Assembly (NCBI GenBank): GCA_003209065.1
Contig: QCSX01000009.1
Location: 1 to 57,852, forward strand
Direction of reading: 5' to 3'
DNA from: Prochlorococcus sp. AG-670-N10
GTDB lineage: Bacteria; Cyanobacteriota; Cyanobacteriia; PCC-6307; Cyanobiaceae
Length of the DNA: 57,852 bases
Each line of letters begins with the position of its first letter. The first letter of the stretch is position 1. Positions 1 through 9,446 of the stretch are shown here, piece after piece. Position numbers and translations under genes: made by a program. The notes under the pieces were generated by a model. That model did no database searches and was not told the DNA's origin. It was given only the letters and a program-made list of their open reading frames with translations.

Positions 1-509
1 GTTTAAGTAATGCAGTAAATTTAACTGACGGTCTGGACGGATTAGCCTCTGGATGTAGCTCAATAGTTTTTTTTGGACTAGGTACAGAAATATTTATTAA
101 AGGTCAAAAAGAATTAGTAATTTATGGTCTTATTTGCTACGCAATGTCAGGTTTATGTATTGGTTTTCTAAAATACAACAAATATCCTGCAAAGATATTT
201 ATGGGAGATACTGGATCATTAACAATCGGCGCGACATTGGGATCTATTTCAATATTAACAAATAGTTTTTTTACGCTATTTATTATCTCAGGAATATTTA
301 TTATTGAAGCTCTATCCGTAATAATTCAAGTAAGTTTTTTTAAAATCACCAAAAAAATATTTAAAAAGGGGAAAAGAGTCTTTTTAATGACACCAATTCA
401 TCATCATTTTGAACTAAAAGGTATCAAAGAAGAAAAAATAGTTGAAAACTTCTGGAAAATAAACCTATTACTCGTTTTTTTAGGTATAGTTTTAAAAATA
501 AGTCTTTGA
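1..509 (+). CDS. mraY: phospho-N-acetylmuramoyl-pentapeptide-transferase, 3' part
   Basis: This is the C-terminal part of MraY, the membrane enzyme that moves phospho-MurNAc-pentapeptide from UDP to undecaprenyl phosphate to make lipid I. The open frame runs from the window edge (codons from base 3) to a TGA at 507-509. It reads NAVNLTDGLDGLASG at once, the aspartate-rich active-site signature. MGDTGSLTIG and the HHHFELKG histidine loop follow, and hydrophobic segments fit membrane helices. The ATG at base 144 is internal, so a start there is not real. The N-terminal part lies upstream of the window. The next small gene begins 10 bases after the stop, so the two may be co-transcribed. Confidence 0.95.
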   Translation, partial: LSNAVNLTDGLDGLASGCSSIVFFGLGTEIFIKGQKELVIYGLICYAMSGLCIGFLKYNKYPAKIFMGDTGSLTIGATLGSISILTNSFFTLFIISGIFIIEALSVIIQVSFFKITKKIFKKGKRVFLMTPIHHHFELKGIKEEKIVENFWKINLLLVFLGIVLKISL

Positions 510-519
510 ATTATTAAGT

Positions 520-780
520 ATGAGTTTCTTTACTTGGAAGGATGATGGCTTAACAAGTGACTGTGTCAGTCTTGATGCAATGGCTTCTCGATTTGAAGAA
601 ACAGCCAAGCTAATAAAAAAATTATCAGAAAAAGGCTTTAAATTAAAAAAAACTCAGAAAAATCAATTAATCATTCATTCAGATCCACAAATTTTTGATC
701 AATGGGGTTTTATAAGCGAAGAACTGCCTTTCAAACAACTTTCTTTGATTCCAGATGATGACACCATAGTCGATTTTTGA
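520..780 (+). CDS. conserved small protein of unknown function (86 aa)
   Basis: This is a short soluble protein with an ATG start 10 bases after mraY. It has no signal peptide or membrane segment. The middle is lysine-rich and likely helical (residues about 22-50), and the C-terminus is acidic (PDDDTIVDF). I do not recognise a domain; similar small proteins occur next to picocyanobacterial genes. Its last 82 bases overlap the 3' end of the convergent sucrose-phosphate synthase gene, so at least one of the two C-termini is constrained by the other. Tight spacing to mraY and normal codon use for this genome favour a real gene. Confidence 0.7.
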   Translation: MSFFTWKDDGLTSDCVSLDAMASRFEETAKLIKKLSEKGFKLKKTQKNQLIIHSDPQIFDQWGFISEELPFKQLSLIPDDDTIVDF

Positions 781-2105
781 TATTGGCCTTGCAAGATAGA
801 TAAATACTTTCTGACATGAGTATTCCAACTAAAATATCTATGAACTCCTTCGATTCCATTTCTACTCCATAACTTCCATTGAGAACTGTTTGAAATGCCT
901 TTTTCAAGAGCAATTTTCAACTTATTAATGTCAGTTACATCTACTAATAAACCATTTTCACATTTTGCATGAATTTCTTTAGGACCTCCATCATCTGTAG
1001 CAATAATCGGTAAACCACATGAAGAAGCTTCGAGTAATGTTAAGCCAAAAGGTTCTGTTAGGGCAGGATTGACAAAAAGTCCTCCCCTACAAGCTGCCCA
1101 TCTATATAAAGAAGGAATATTTGCTGGAGAATGTTTTTTGGGATAAGCGACTTTTCCATATAAATTATATTTGTCTATCATTTCAAAAATCTTTTGAAAA
1201 ACATCTCTTTGTTGAGAATCAAGTTTAGATGTATTGTCTCTACAACCTAAAACTAAAATTAAGTTAGTTTTTCTTTTTAATTTTTCTGATCGTCCATAAG
1301 CTTCTACTAAAGAAGGAATATTTTTTCTTCTTACTGCTCTAGAAATAGCCAATATAGGAGGCTTTCTTAAGTCTTTCAAAAAAGGAAGCATCATATTATC
1401 AATTTCAGAGGTCTCTGTTGTTGAATGAATATGATGAAATTTAGTATGATCAACTCCAGGAGCAATAACTTTTGATTTTTCAGATGAAAAAGAGTGATAT
1501 TGAGAATATTGATATACAGATTCTTGTTTAGTACTTGTCACAACTATATCCGCATGTTTTAAAGACTCTTCTTCTGCATTAATTCTTTCGCTAATACAGT
1601 AAAGCTTTTCAATTTGATTAATTTTTAAACCAGCCTCAAGTAATTTTCTTTTTTTCTCTCTTCCTAAAGAATGCCCTGTGAAGATAAAAGGTACTTTTAA
1701 AGCTTTGCTTAATCTAACTCCCACATAGCCAGCATCTGCATAATGAGCATGGATAAAGCTTGGCTTATTTTCGCGTTTTTGATAATACTGAATAAGATTT
1801 TGAGTTAGTTCGTCTAAATAAGGCCAAAATAATTCTTTTCTTAAATACTTATTGGGTCCAAATTGAAATCTTAAAATTCGTGCTCCAGGTACAATAAATT
1901 CTTGCTCTTTTGAATAAGAACTATCAATTTTACTATCTTTAATAAGACGAGTAACTAAATCAACTTGATCAACCTCTGAGGTATTAGCCAAGCTTTTCAC
2001 CAATTCCAAAACATATTGCGTTTGACCGCCAGTATCCGAATCTCTACCTAATTCAAGACTATTAGAACGTATTAAACCATGCAAATGTAAATATAAAAAT
2101 TTCAA
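699..2105 (-). CDS. spsA: sucrose-phosphate synthase, glucosyltransferase domain only
   Basis: This is a GT4-family retaining glycosyltransferase of 468 residues. It probably joins UDP-glucose to fructose-6-phosphate to form sucrose-6-phosphate, the first step to sucrose, a compatible solute in marine picocyanobacteria. Visible motifs are GRDSDTGGQTQYVLEL near residue 20 (the sugar-phosphate loop typical of sucrose synthases), HAHYADAGYVGVRL, TGHSLGREKKRKLLEAG, RAVRRKNIPSLVEAYGR, and the E-X7-E donor-site motif in NPALTEPFGLTLLEAS. The protein stops about 40 residues after FSWNTHVRKYL, where two-domain SPS proteins continue into a phosphatase-like domain, so this is a minimal one-domain form. 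The 3' end overlaps the convergent small gene at 520-780. About 200 bases separate it from uvrA upstream. Confidence 0.9.
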   Translation of the reverse strand: MKFLYLHLHGLIRSNSLELGRDSDTGGQTQYVLELVKSLANTSEVDQVDLVTRLIKDSKIDSSYSKEQEFIVPGARILRFQFGPNKYLRKELFWPYLDELTQNLIQYYQKRENKPSFIHAHYADAGYVGVRLSKALKVPFIFTGHSLGREKKRKLLEAGLKINQIEKLYCISERINAEEESLKHADIVVTSTKQESVYQYSQYHSFSSEKSKVIAPGVDHTKFHHIHSTTETSEIDNMMLPFLKDLRKPPILAISRAVRRKNIPSLVEAYGRSEKLKRKTNLILVLGCRDNTSKLDSQQRDVFQKIFEMIDKYNLYGKVAYPKKHSPANIPSLYRWAACRGGLFVNPALTEPFGLTLLEASSCGLPIIATDDGGPKEIHAKCENGLLVDVTDINKLKIALEKGISNSSQWKLWSRNGIEGVHRYFSWNTHVRKYLSILQGQYQKSTMVSSSGIKESCLKGSSSLIKPH

Positions 2106-2306
2106 ACTAATTTCGGATTTCCAATTACCTTATGACTAATTAAGCTGGATTTTAACGTAGAAATATTAAGAAAGCATTATGATTTATTATTTTAAAAAGT
2201 TATAACTATCAAAAGTGAAGCTATGATTGATTTTTAACAATTTGATAAAAAGATAATTTAACGAATTATATGTTAACAATGCGAAGAAATATAACTGGTT
2301 AAAAGA

Positions 2307-5207
2307 TTAATTTAGAGCTTCTTTTAAATATTTGGCTGTATAACTTGTTGAATGCTTTGCAACATCTTCAGGTGTTCCTTCGACAATAATCTCTCCACCT
2401 TTATCACCTCCATCAGGCCCAAGATCAATTATCCAGTCTGAACATCTAATAACGTCCAAATTATGCTCTATAACAACTACGGAATTCCCTTTATCTACTA
2501 AACGTTGAATAACATCCATTAATTTATGAACATCATAAAAACTTAACCCAGTTGTTGGCTCATCAATTAAATACAAAGTTTTTCCAGTAGCTCTTTTAGA
2601 TAATTCAGTTGCTAATTTTACTCTTTGTGCTTCACCACCAGATAATGTTGGAGCTGGCTGACCCAACTTCACGTAACCAAGTCCTACATCTACTAATGTA
2701 GATAATCTATCAGCTGCTTGAGGGATTGCGGAAAAAGTTTCTGCAGCCTGCTCAACAGTCATTTCTAAAACATCAGAAATATTAAAGCCTTTGTATTTAA
2801 CTTGAAGAGTTTCTCTATTAAAACGAGCTCCCTTACATACATCGCATTGAACATAGACATCAGGTAAAAAATTCATTTCAATTACATTTACTCCTTGTCC
2901 TCGACAAGCTTCACATCTACCACCTTTTACATTAAAGCTGAATTGCCCAGCTTGATAACCTCTGGCTTTAGCTTCTACTGTCGCAGTAAATAACTGTCTA
3001 ATTGGATCAAAAGCCCCTGTATAAGTTGCAGGGTTTGATCTAGGGGTTCTTCCAATAGGAGATTGATCAATAACAATTACCTTATCTATAGCTTTTATCC
3101 CTTTTAATTCTTTAACACCTTTTGGGAAAGGTACTTTTAAACCAAGAGAATGACTAAGTGCAGGATGTAATAATTCATTAACTAATGTACTTTTTCCACT
3201 TCCACTCACTCCGGTTACGGAAACTAGTCTCCCTAAAGGAAATTCAACTGATATATCTTTTAAATTATTTTTAACGCAGTTATTTAGAATTAAACTTTTC
3301 TTGACTGAAGATCTACGTTCTTTGGGAGTAGGAATCGATTTTCTTCCACTAAGATATGCTCCAGTTAATGACTTCTTTGAATTTAAAACATCTTCAAATG
3401 AACCTTTTGCAATAATTTCCCCTCCATAAACTCCTGCACCTGGTCCAATATCCACTAAGTAATCAGCTGATTTCATAGTATCTTCATCATGTTCAACAAC
3501 AACAAGAGTATTTCCCAAATCTCTAAGATCTTTTAAAGTTTCCAGCAATCTATCATTATCCCTTTGGTGTAAACCAATGCTGGGTTCATCCAATACATAC
3601 AAAACACCAGTTAAGCCAGCTCCAATTTGAGTTGCTAATCTTATACGTTGTGCTTCTCCTCCCGATAGAGTCATTGCTGGTCTATCTAAAGTTAAATAAT
3701 CTAAACCAACATTAATTAAAAACTTTAAACGCAGTCGAATTTCTTTTAAAACTAATTCACCTATTTGTTTTTGTTTCTCAGATAAAGAAATATTTTCTTT
3801 TATGTTTTTGCTTAACCCCATTATCTTCTCAATATGACATAAAGTTTCTGAGACACTAATAGAGGTCAAATCAGTAATACTGTAAGGTCCAATCTTAACG
3901 GCAAGTGCTTCTGGTTTTAATCTTTTACCAGAACATGTTTTACAAGGGACTAATTCTAAATATTTTTCAAGCTTTTGCTTAGCTGATTCTCCATTAGTTT
4001 CGGTTAATTGGCGTTCTAAAATTGGCAAGATTCCTTCAAAAGGTCTTTCGAAACCACTAGAACCCTTAAAACGACTATCAGCTTGAATTACAATTGGCTT
4101 ATCTGATCCAGAAAGTAAGACATTTTTTTGTAAATCACTCAAATCTTTCCATGGAGTTTTTAATTCAAAACCATAAGCTTGACCAACTGAATAAAGTAAT
4201 GAAAAATAATAAGTATTATCTTTTTCACTCCAGGGAGCTATAGCCGCATAAACAGGTAAAGAGGGGTCAGGTATTACTCTATCTGCAGTAAATTTTTTTA
4301 AATATCCAATACCATGGCAATCAGGGCAGGCACCGTAGGGACTATTAAAAGAAAATAGTCTTGGAGACAACTCTTCAACAATAGATCCATGAATTGGACA
4401 AGCATAATTCTCTGAATATAACTTTTCTTTATCTATATTCGAAGGTATAGTTTCCCCTTTTTTTGGAACAACTTCTACAATGGATAGTCCATCTCCTCTT
4501 TTAAGACAAGTTTGTAAGGAGTCATTCAATCTTTCCTGAATTCCCTCTCTCGAAATCAATCTATCAACTACAACTTCAATATTGTGAGTATGATTCTTGT
4601 CTAGTTCGATACTATCTACAAGTTCTCTTACCTCACCGTTAATTCTTACTCGAGCAAAGCCTTCTGCAGCTAATCCACTAAGCAATTTTGAATGAGTTCC
4701 TTTTTTACCTCTTACAACAGGAGCAAGCAATTGATATCTTGTTCCTTCAGGAAGCAAAACTATTTGATCGACCATTTCATCAATTGTTTGAGGTGCAATT
4801 GGCAAACCACAATGATGACAATGAGGTTCTCCAGCTCGTCCAAATAATAATCTTAAATAATCTTGTATTTCAGTTACAGTCCCAACAGTTGATCTAGGAT
4901 TATGACTCGTTGATTTTTGATCTATAGATATAGCAGGAGATAAACCTTCAATATTATCTACATCTGGTTTATCAACTTGTCCTAAAAATTGTCTTGCATA
5001 AGCAGAAAGACTTTCTACATATCTCCTTTGACCTTCAGCAAAAATAGTATCAAAAGCCAAAGAGCTCTTACCACTTCCGCTCACACCTGTAAAAACAATA
5101 AATTTATTTCTTGGAAGGGTGAGATTTATATTTTTTAAATTATGTTGTCGAGCTCCTCGAATCCTAATTGAATTATCTTCATTGAAACCAATATTTTTTT
5201 TAACCAT
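2307..5207 (-). CDS. uvrA: excinuclease ABC subunit A
   Basis: UvrA is the damage-sensing ATPase of nucleotide excision repair; as a dimer it loads UvrB on lesions. The 966-residue length is usual. Walker A GVSGSGKSSLAFDT lies near residue 41 and a second GVSGSGKSTLVNE is in the C-terminal half. Both ABC signatures (LSGGEAQRIRLAT and LSGGEAQRVKLAT) are present. Zinc ligands appear as CHHCG, CPDCHG and the pair CEACRG / CDVCKGARFN, so all zinc modules look intact. It lies 54 bases downstream of recN on the same strand, and the two DNA-repair genes probably share a transcript. Confidence 0.98.
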   Translation of the reverse strand: MVKKNIGFNEDNSIRIRGARQHNLKNINLTLPRNKFIVFTGVSGSGKSSLAFDTIFAEGQRRYVESLSAYARQFLGQVDKPDVDNIEGLSPAISIDQKSTSHNPRSTVGTVTEIQDYLRLLFGRAGEPHCHHCGLPIAPQTIDEMVDQIVLLPEGTRYQLLAPVVRGKKGTHSKLLSGLAAEGFARVRINGEVRELVDSIELDKNHTHNIEVVVDRLISREGIQERLNDSLQTCLKRGDGLSIVEVVPKKGETIPSNIDKEKLYSENYACPIHGSIVEELSPRLFSFNSPYGACPDCHGIGYLKKFTADRVIPDPSLPVYAAIAPWSEKDNTYYFSLLYSVGQAYGFELKTPWKDLSDLQKNVLLSGSDKPIVIQADSRFKGSSGFERPFEGILPILERQLTETNGESAKQKLEKYLELVPCKTCSGKRLKPEALAVKIGPYSITDLTSISVSETLCHIEKIMGLSKNIKENISLSEKQKQIGELVLKEIRLRLKFLINVGLDYLTLDRPAMTLSGGEAQRIRLATQIGAGLTGVLYVLDEPSIGLHQRDNDRLLETLKDLRDLGNTLVVVEHDEDTMKSADYLVDIGPGAGVYGGEIIAKGSFEDVLNSKKSLTGAYLSGRKSIPTPKERRSSVKKSLILNNCVKNNLKDISVEFPLGRLVSVTGVSGSGKSTLVNELLHPALSHSLGLKVPFPKGVKELKGIKAIDKVIVIDQSPIGRTPRSNPATYTGAFDPIRQLFTATVEAKARGYQAGQFSFNVKGGRCEACRGQGVNVIEMNFLPDVYVQCDVCKGARFNRETLQVKYKGFNISDVLEMTVEQAAETFSAIPQAADRLSTLVDVGLGYVKLGQPAPTLSGGEAQRVKLATELSKRATGKTLYLIDEPTTGLSFYDVHKLMDVIQRLVDKGNSVVVIEHNLDVIRCSDWIIDLGPDGGDKGGEIIVEGTPEDVAKHSTSYTAKYLKEALN

Positions 5208-5261
5208 GCTTAAATCTTAAAATGATTTAAAGAACACTTATTATAGTAGAAATTTTTTTAT

Positions 5262-6941
5262 TTATGCGGCTGCTCTATCTATAAGTGTCGATGCATAATT
5301 ATTCGCTTCACTAAAACCACCACCAATTAGTTCAATTAACTCTTTTTCTCTTTCTTTTTTTGTTGTTAATTTTGAAATAGAAGTAAAAGTGATTCCATCA
5401 ATAACATTTTTCTTCACTTTAAAATGACTGTTTCCAGTTGCTGCTAAAAAAGGCTGATGAGTAATACACAAAACTTGCCTTTCCTGTGCAGTTACTTTTA
5501 TTAAATCAACTAAAGAATGTAATGATTTTCCACTTAAACCATTATCAATTTCATCTAAGAAAAAAGTGTTAGTTTTTTTAGAAATACTAGATTTTATAGC
5601 TAATAAAAATCTTGACATTTCTCCGCCAGAAATAACTTGAGATAATGGAGCTAACTTTTGATCAGGATTAGCAGAAAAAAGAAAATCTATATTTTCATTG
5701 CCTTCTTGTGAAGGTGTAACTTTTGAGAAGTCAATTACAAAATCTGCATTTTCTAAACCTAAATTTTTCAAAATAGAGATAACAGAATCTTGCAGCTGAT
5801 TAGCAGTTACTCTTCTTTGAGAAGACTGAATCTCAAAAAGAGTATTTAAATTAGCTTGCGATTTATTGATTTGAATATCCAACCTCTTAATCTCCTCTTC
5901 AAGTAAATTAGTATCTATAAAAGTTTTTAATTCATTTTTCTTCGAAATCAATTTTGGAAGTTCTAAAGAAAAAGTTCGCTCTAAATTTTGTAAATAAAAT
6001 AATCTCTTTTGAATTTCATCCAAACTAATATCCTCATTCTCAACGTTTTCCGAATATTCTGTTAAAGCAAAAATTAAATTCTCTACATCGTTTTGAATAT
6101 TTATTAAATTCTCATAGAAATCCTTAATCTTTGAATCAAATGGAATCACCTTACTTAATTGTTTAATTGATTGCGCAATTAAATAGCTTACTGAAGGAGG
6201 ATCATTTTTAAAACTGTTTAAATAATCAAGTGATAATTTTATAGATTGATTGATATCGAAATTATTTGAGAGTCGCAACTCCTTTGATTGTAATTCTTGA
6301 ATTTCATCACTCGAATTTAAATTAGCTTGTTCCAATATTTTATACATCTCTTTAATTACAATATTATTCTCTTCTTTTTTTTTAAATGAATGCATCTTGT
6401 CTTCTCTTCTTTTTTTAAGTATCTGAAATTCTTGCCATTTATTCTTAATTTGAAAATTTGTCCTCTTTAATTTATCAGAACCTAAATCATCAATTATTAA
6501 TCTTCTATTTTCTTGATTTTCATATAAAAGACTATCAGATTGACCAGCAAAATCTACTAACAAAAAACCAAGCTGTTCCAAAAGCTTTTTGTTAATAAAA
6601 AAATTATTTATCGTATATTTTGTAAGTATTTTATTATTTTTTATATAAGATTTTCTTTTTATTAAAATTTCTTCTGAAATTTTGTAAAAACCATTTCTCG
6701 AGAGCCAATAAGTAATTTGAGGAGAATTTGAAAATTTCGCCTCAATTAAGCATTCCTGTTTTCCTGGACGTATTAAGTGCTTTAAAGGTATATTAGATCC
6801 ACCGAACAAAACATTTAGGGAATCTAAAATCAGTGATTTTCCTGATCCAGAATCTCCCGTAAAAATATTCAAACCTTTTTCGAAATTAATTTCTATAATT
6901 TCTATTAAGGCAATATTTTTTAAAGTTAATTGTATTAACAT
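5262..6941 (-). CDS. recN: DNA repair protein RecN
   Basis: RecN is an SMC-like ATPase for double-strand break repair. I choose the ATG at 6939-6941 (MLIQLTLKNIALIE) because it matches the usual RecN N-terminus; the frame stays open upstream to a possible start at 6983. That gives 559 residues. Walker A is FTGDSGSGKSL near residue 28, with Asp where many RecN have Glu. A long coiled-coil-rich centre follows, then the C-terminal head with LSQVISGGEMSRFLLAIK (signature) and TFFLDEIDNGLSG (Walker B). The upstream gap to the divergent ABC1-kinase gene is about 70 bases and must hold both promoters. uvrA follows downstream. Confidence 0.95.
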   Translation of the reverse strand: MLIQLTLKNIALIEIIEINFEKGLNIFTGDSGSGKSLILDSLNVLFGGSNIPLKHLIRPGKQECLIEAKFSNSPQITYWLSRNGFYKISEEILIKRKSYIKNNKILTKYTINNFFINKKLLEQLGFLLVDFAGQSDSLLYENQENRRLIIDDLGSDKLKRTNFQIKNKWQEFQILKKRREDKMHSFKKKEENNIVIKEMYKILEQANLNSSDEIQELQSKELRLSNNFDINQSIKLSLDYLNSFKNDPPSVSYLIAQSIKQLSKVIPFDSKIKDFYENLINIQNDVENLIFALTEYSENVENEDISLDEIQKRLFYLQNLERTFSLELPKLISKKNELKTFIDTNLLEEEIKRLDIQINKSQANLNTLFEIQSSQRRVTANQLQDSVISILKNLGLENADFVIDFSKVTPSQEGNENIDFLFSANPDQKLAPLSQVISGGEMSRFLLAIKSSISKKTNTFFLDEIDNGLSGKSLHSLVDLIKVTAQERQVLCITHQPFLAATGNSHFKVKKNVIDGITFTSISKLTTKKEREKELIELIGGGFSEANNYASTLIDRAAA

Positions 6942-7010
6942 GATAATTCTTTCATACAAAAAAATTAGCTTCTTTTTAAACAAAATAAAAGGGTTTATAT
7001 AAATAAAGTT

Positions 7011-8867
7011 ATGAATGAAGACTATACAGATTTTATAGAAGCATCAGGATTACTAAAATATGACCCTGATATAATTTCAAAAATTTATCAAAAAAATCCA
7101 GGACGACTATTTAAAAGACTTTGGGAAACCCTAATCCCAATTTTTGCATATATTATTTCAGTAGGATGGGATAAATTAACAGGACAATTAAAAATAGAAT
7201 CAAAAGCAAAATTTAGAGCAAAACAGCTAACAAATCTATTAGTAGAGTTAGGACCTGCATTTGTTAAAGCAGGGCAAGCTTTATCAACCAGACCAGACAT
7301 TATTCCTGTTGTTCTTCTTGAAGAGCTATCTGAACTTCAAGATCAATTACCAGGATTTGATGGAAATAAAGCGATGGAATTAATAGAAGAAGATTTGGGC
7401 AAAAAAATTGATGAGATCTTTTTGAATATAGATAAAGAACCTATTTCTGCAGCATCTTTAGGACAAGTTCATAAAGCTGTCCTCAAAAATAAAGAAACTG
7501 TAGCAGTTAAAGTTCAAAGACCAGGTTTAAGAGAGCAAATCACACTAGATTTGTACATAGTCAGGAATATTGCTAACTGGTTAAAAAACAATATAGGACT
7601 TATAAGAAGTGATCTTGTAGCTTTAATTGATGAATTAGGAAAAAGAGTTTTTGAAGAAATGGATTATTTAAATGAAGCTGAAAATGCTGAAAAATTTAGA
7701 AGTTTGCATCTCCATAACTCAAAAATTGCTGTGCCAAAAATTTACAAAGAAAATACATCGCGAAGAGTATTAACAATGGAATGGATAAATGGGACAAAGC
7801 TAACGAATCTAGAAAAGGTAAAAAATTTAGGTATTGATCCTGATGAAATGATTGAAATTGGAGTGCAGTGCAGCTTAGAGCAATTATTAGAGCATGGCTT
7901 TTTTCATGCAGACCCACATCCAGGAAATTTATTAGCTTTAGAAGATGGAAGATTATGTTATTTGGATTTCGGTATGATGAGTGAAGTTACTAGAAGCTCC
8001 AGATCCGGTTTAATTCAAGCGGTAGTTCATCTTGTAAATAAAAATTTTGATAAATTATCTCAAGATTTTGTCAAGCTAGGTTTCCTTTCAGAGGAAGTTA
8101 ATCTTGAACCTATTGTTCCAGCTTTTCAGGATGTGTTTGTTAATGCAGTAGAACTTGGTGTATCAAAGATGGATTTCAAAAGTGTAACTGACGATATGTC
8201 AGGAGTTATGTATAAGTTTCCCTTTCAGTTACCTCCATATTATGCCCTTATAATTAGATCTTTACTGACTTTAGAAGGAATTGCTTTAAGCGTAGATCCT
8301 GAATTTAAAATACTTGGTGCAGCTTATCCCTATTTTGCAAGAAGATTAATGGAAGACCCTGATCCTCAATTACGAGAAAGTTTAAAGGAAATGCTTTTTG
8401 ATGAGAAACAATTTAAATGGGACAGATTAGAAGATTTACTTTCTAATGCTGCAAAACAAACAAATCTCGATTTAGAAAAACTTCTTGATGAAGTTATAAA
8501 TCTTCTTTTTTCTCAAAAAGGGGGATTTCTAAGAAATGAAATTGTAAATGGTTTAACTAATCAAATAGACTTGATAGGTTTAAAATTATTAAAAAGCGTA
8601 AATAATTACCTTCCAAAATCAATAAAAATAAATACTACTAAAGAAAGTCATAATTTAAATGATTTAATCTTAACTATTGAACCATTCAAGAACTTTTTAG
8701 AAATCATACAAAAGATACCAGGTTACTCCATTGATATTTTTCTAAAAAGAGTTCCAAGACTTTTAAATGAACCATATACAAAAGAAATGAGTTTTAAAAT
8801 AGCGAAAAAAGTCACAGAAAAAAGTGTAGTAAGACTTGTAAAAATTGCTGCTGGTGCAACGATATAA
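7011..8867 (+). CDS. ABC1/AarF/UbiB family atypical protein kinase
   Basis: This 618-residue protein is of the ABC1 kinase-like family (UbiB/AarF; plastoglobule ABC1K in plants), which supports prenyl-quinone and lipid metabolism. Seen in the sequence are KAGQALSTRPDI (the family KxGQ motif), the alanine-rich nucleotide loop AASLGQVHKA, VAVKVQRPG (ATP-site lysine), HADPHPGNLL (catalytic loop) and YLDFGMM (metal-binding DFG). The C-terminal 200 residues are less conserved. The stop codon is immediately followed by the ATG of the DUF1400 gene, so the two are translationally linked, with thrC close behind. The true substrate is not known; a quinone-related role is inference from the family. Confidence 0.9.
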   Translation: MNEDYTDFIEASGLLKYDPDIISKIYQKNPGRLFKRLWETLIPIFAYIISVGWDKLTGQLKIESKAKFRAKQLTNLLVELGPAFVKAGQALSTRPDIIPVVLLEELSELQDQLPGFDGNKAMELIEEDLGKKIDEIFLNIDKEPISAASLGQVHKAVLKNKETVAVKVQRPGLREQITLDLYIVRNIANWLKNNIGLIRSDLVALIDELGKRVFEEMDYLNEAENAEKFRSLHLHNSKIAVPKIYKENTSRRVLTMEWINGTKLTNLEKVKNLGIDPDEMIEIGVQCSLEQLLEHGFFHADPHPGNLLALEDGRLCYLDFGMMSEVTRSSRSGLIQAVVHLVNKNFDKLSQDFVKLGFLSEEVNLEPIVPAFQDVFVNAVELGVSKMDFKSVTDDMSGVMYKFPFQLPPYYALIIRSLLTLEGIALSVDPEFKILGAAYPYFARRLMEDPDPQLRESLKEMLFDEKQFKWDRLEDLLSNAAKQTNLDLEKLLDEVINLLFSQKGGFLRNEIVNGLTNQIDLIGLKLLKSVNNYLPKSIKINTTKESHNLNDLILTIEPFKNFLEIIQKIPGYSIDIFLKRVPRLLNEPYTKEMSFKIAKKVTEKSVVRLVKIAAGATI

Positions 8868-9440
8868 ATGAAATTTTCAAAAAAATTAGTTCCTCATATC
8901 TTTTTAATATTATTTACTAACCAAATTTTTTTTAATATTCCCAAAGCTCAATCTGCAGAGAAAATCAAAATTATTTACAATATATTTTCAAGAACAGTAA
9001 CTATCGATTCTTTAAAAAATCTCGCAGAAAACGGTGATTCATCAAAATCATTAAGAAAAATTTTAAATGCAACCGGTTCTACAGATACTGAAATTCAATC
9101 TGTATTAAATAAAAATTTTGAAATACCTATAACTATTGCAAGTAAGTTAGTATATTCAGAAATAGGTAACGTCTTTTTAACTAGATTATCATCTATACTT
9201 CATACCCCTAAAACAAATGACAAAAGAACGGGTATGTTAGCCCTAAGATCTAGTTTAATTAAGGGTTTATATACTGGAAACGGGAAAATAAATCTTGTAA
9301 GTTTTTTTGAAAGTTATCCAACTAAAACTGTTATTTTGAATGTAAATGCTTTAAGTAAAGTAATGAACAAAGTAGAATCAATATCAGAATTATTAGAATT
9401 TTTCACTAGCAAACCTTTAGAAAAAATCAAAAAAAGTTAA
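8868..9440 (+). CDS. DUF1400-type secreted protein (190 aa)
   Basis: The protein starts with a hydrophobic signal peptide (residues about 8-30, ending in a KAQSAE-like cleavage region), so it is likely exported to the periplasm or thylakoid lumen. The remainder resembles DUF1400, a domain found at the N-terminus of some cyanobacterial alpha/beta hydrolases: a pattern of IYNIFSRTVTIDSLKNLAENG, then helices with regularly spaced leucines. No GxSxG nucleophile elbow is visible, so the catalytic hydrolase part is absent and the domain stands alone. It abuts the ABC1-kinase gene with zero spacing and precedes thrC by 6 bases. The DUF1400 call rests on motif memory only. Confidence 0.7.
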   Translation: MKFSKKLVPHIFLILFTNQIFFNIPKAQSAEKIKIIYNIFSRTVTIDSLKNLAENGDSSKSLRKILNATGSTDTEIQSVLNKNFEIPITIASKLVYSEIGNVFLTRLSSILHTPKTNDKRTGMLALRSSLIKGLYTGNGKINLVSFFESYPTKTVILNVNALSKVMNKVESISELLEFFTSKPLEKIKKS

Positions 9441-9446
9441 ATAACT

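Noticed and set aside
731-913. 60-residue minus-strand ORF within the end of the sucrose-phosphate synthase gene
   Set aside because: It lies in another frame of a well-supported gene and matches no motif.
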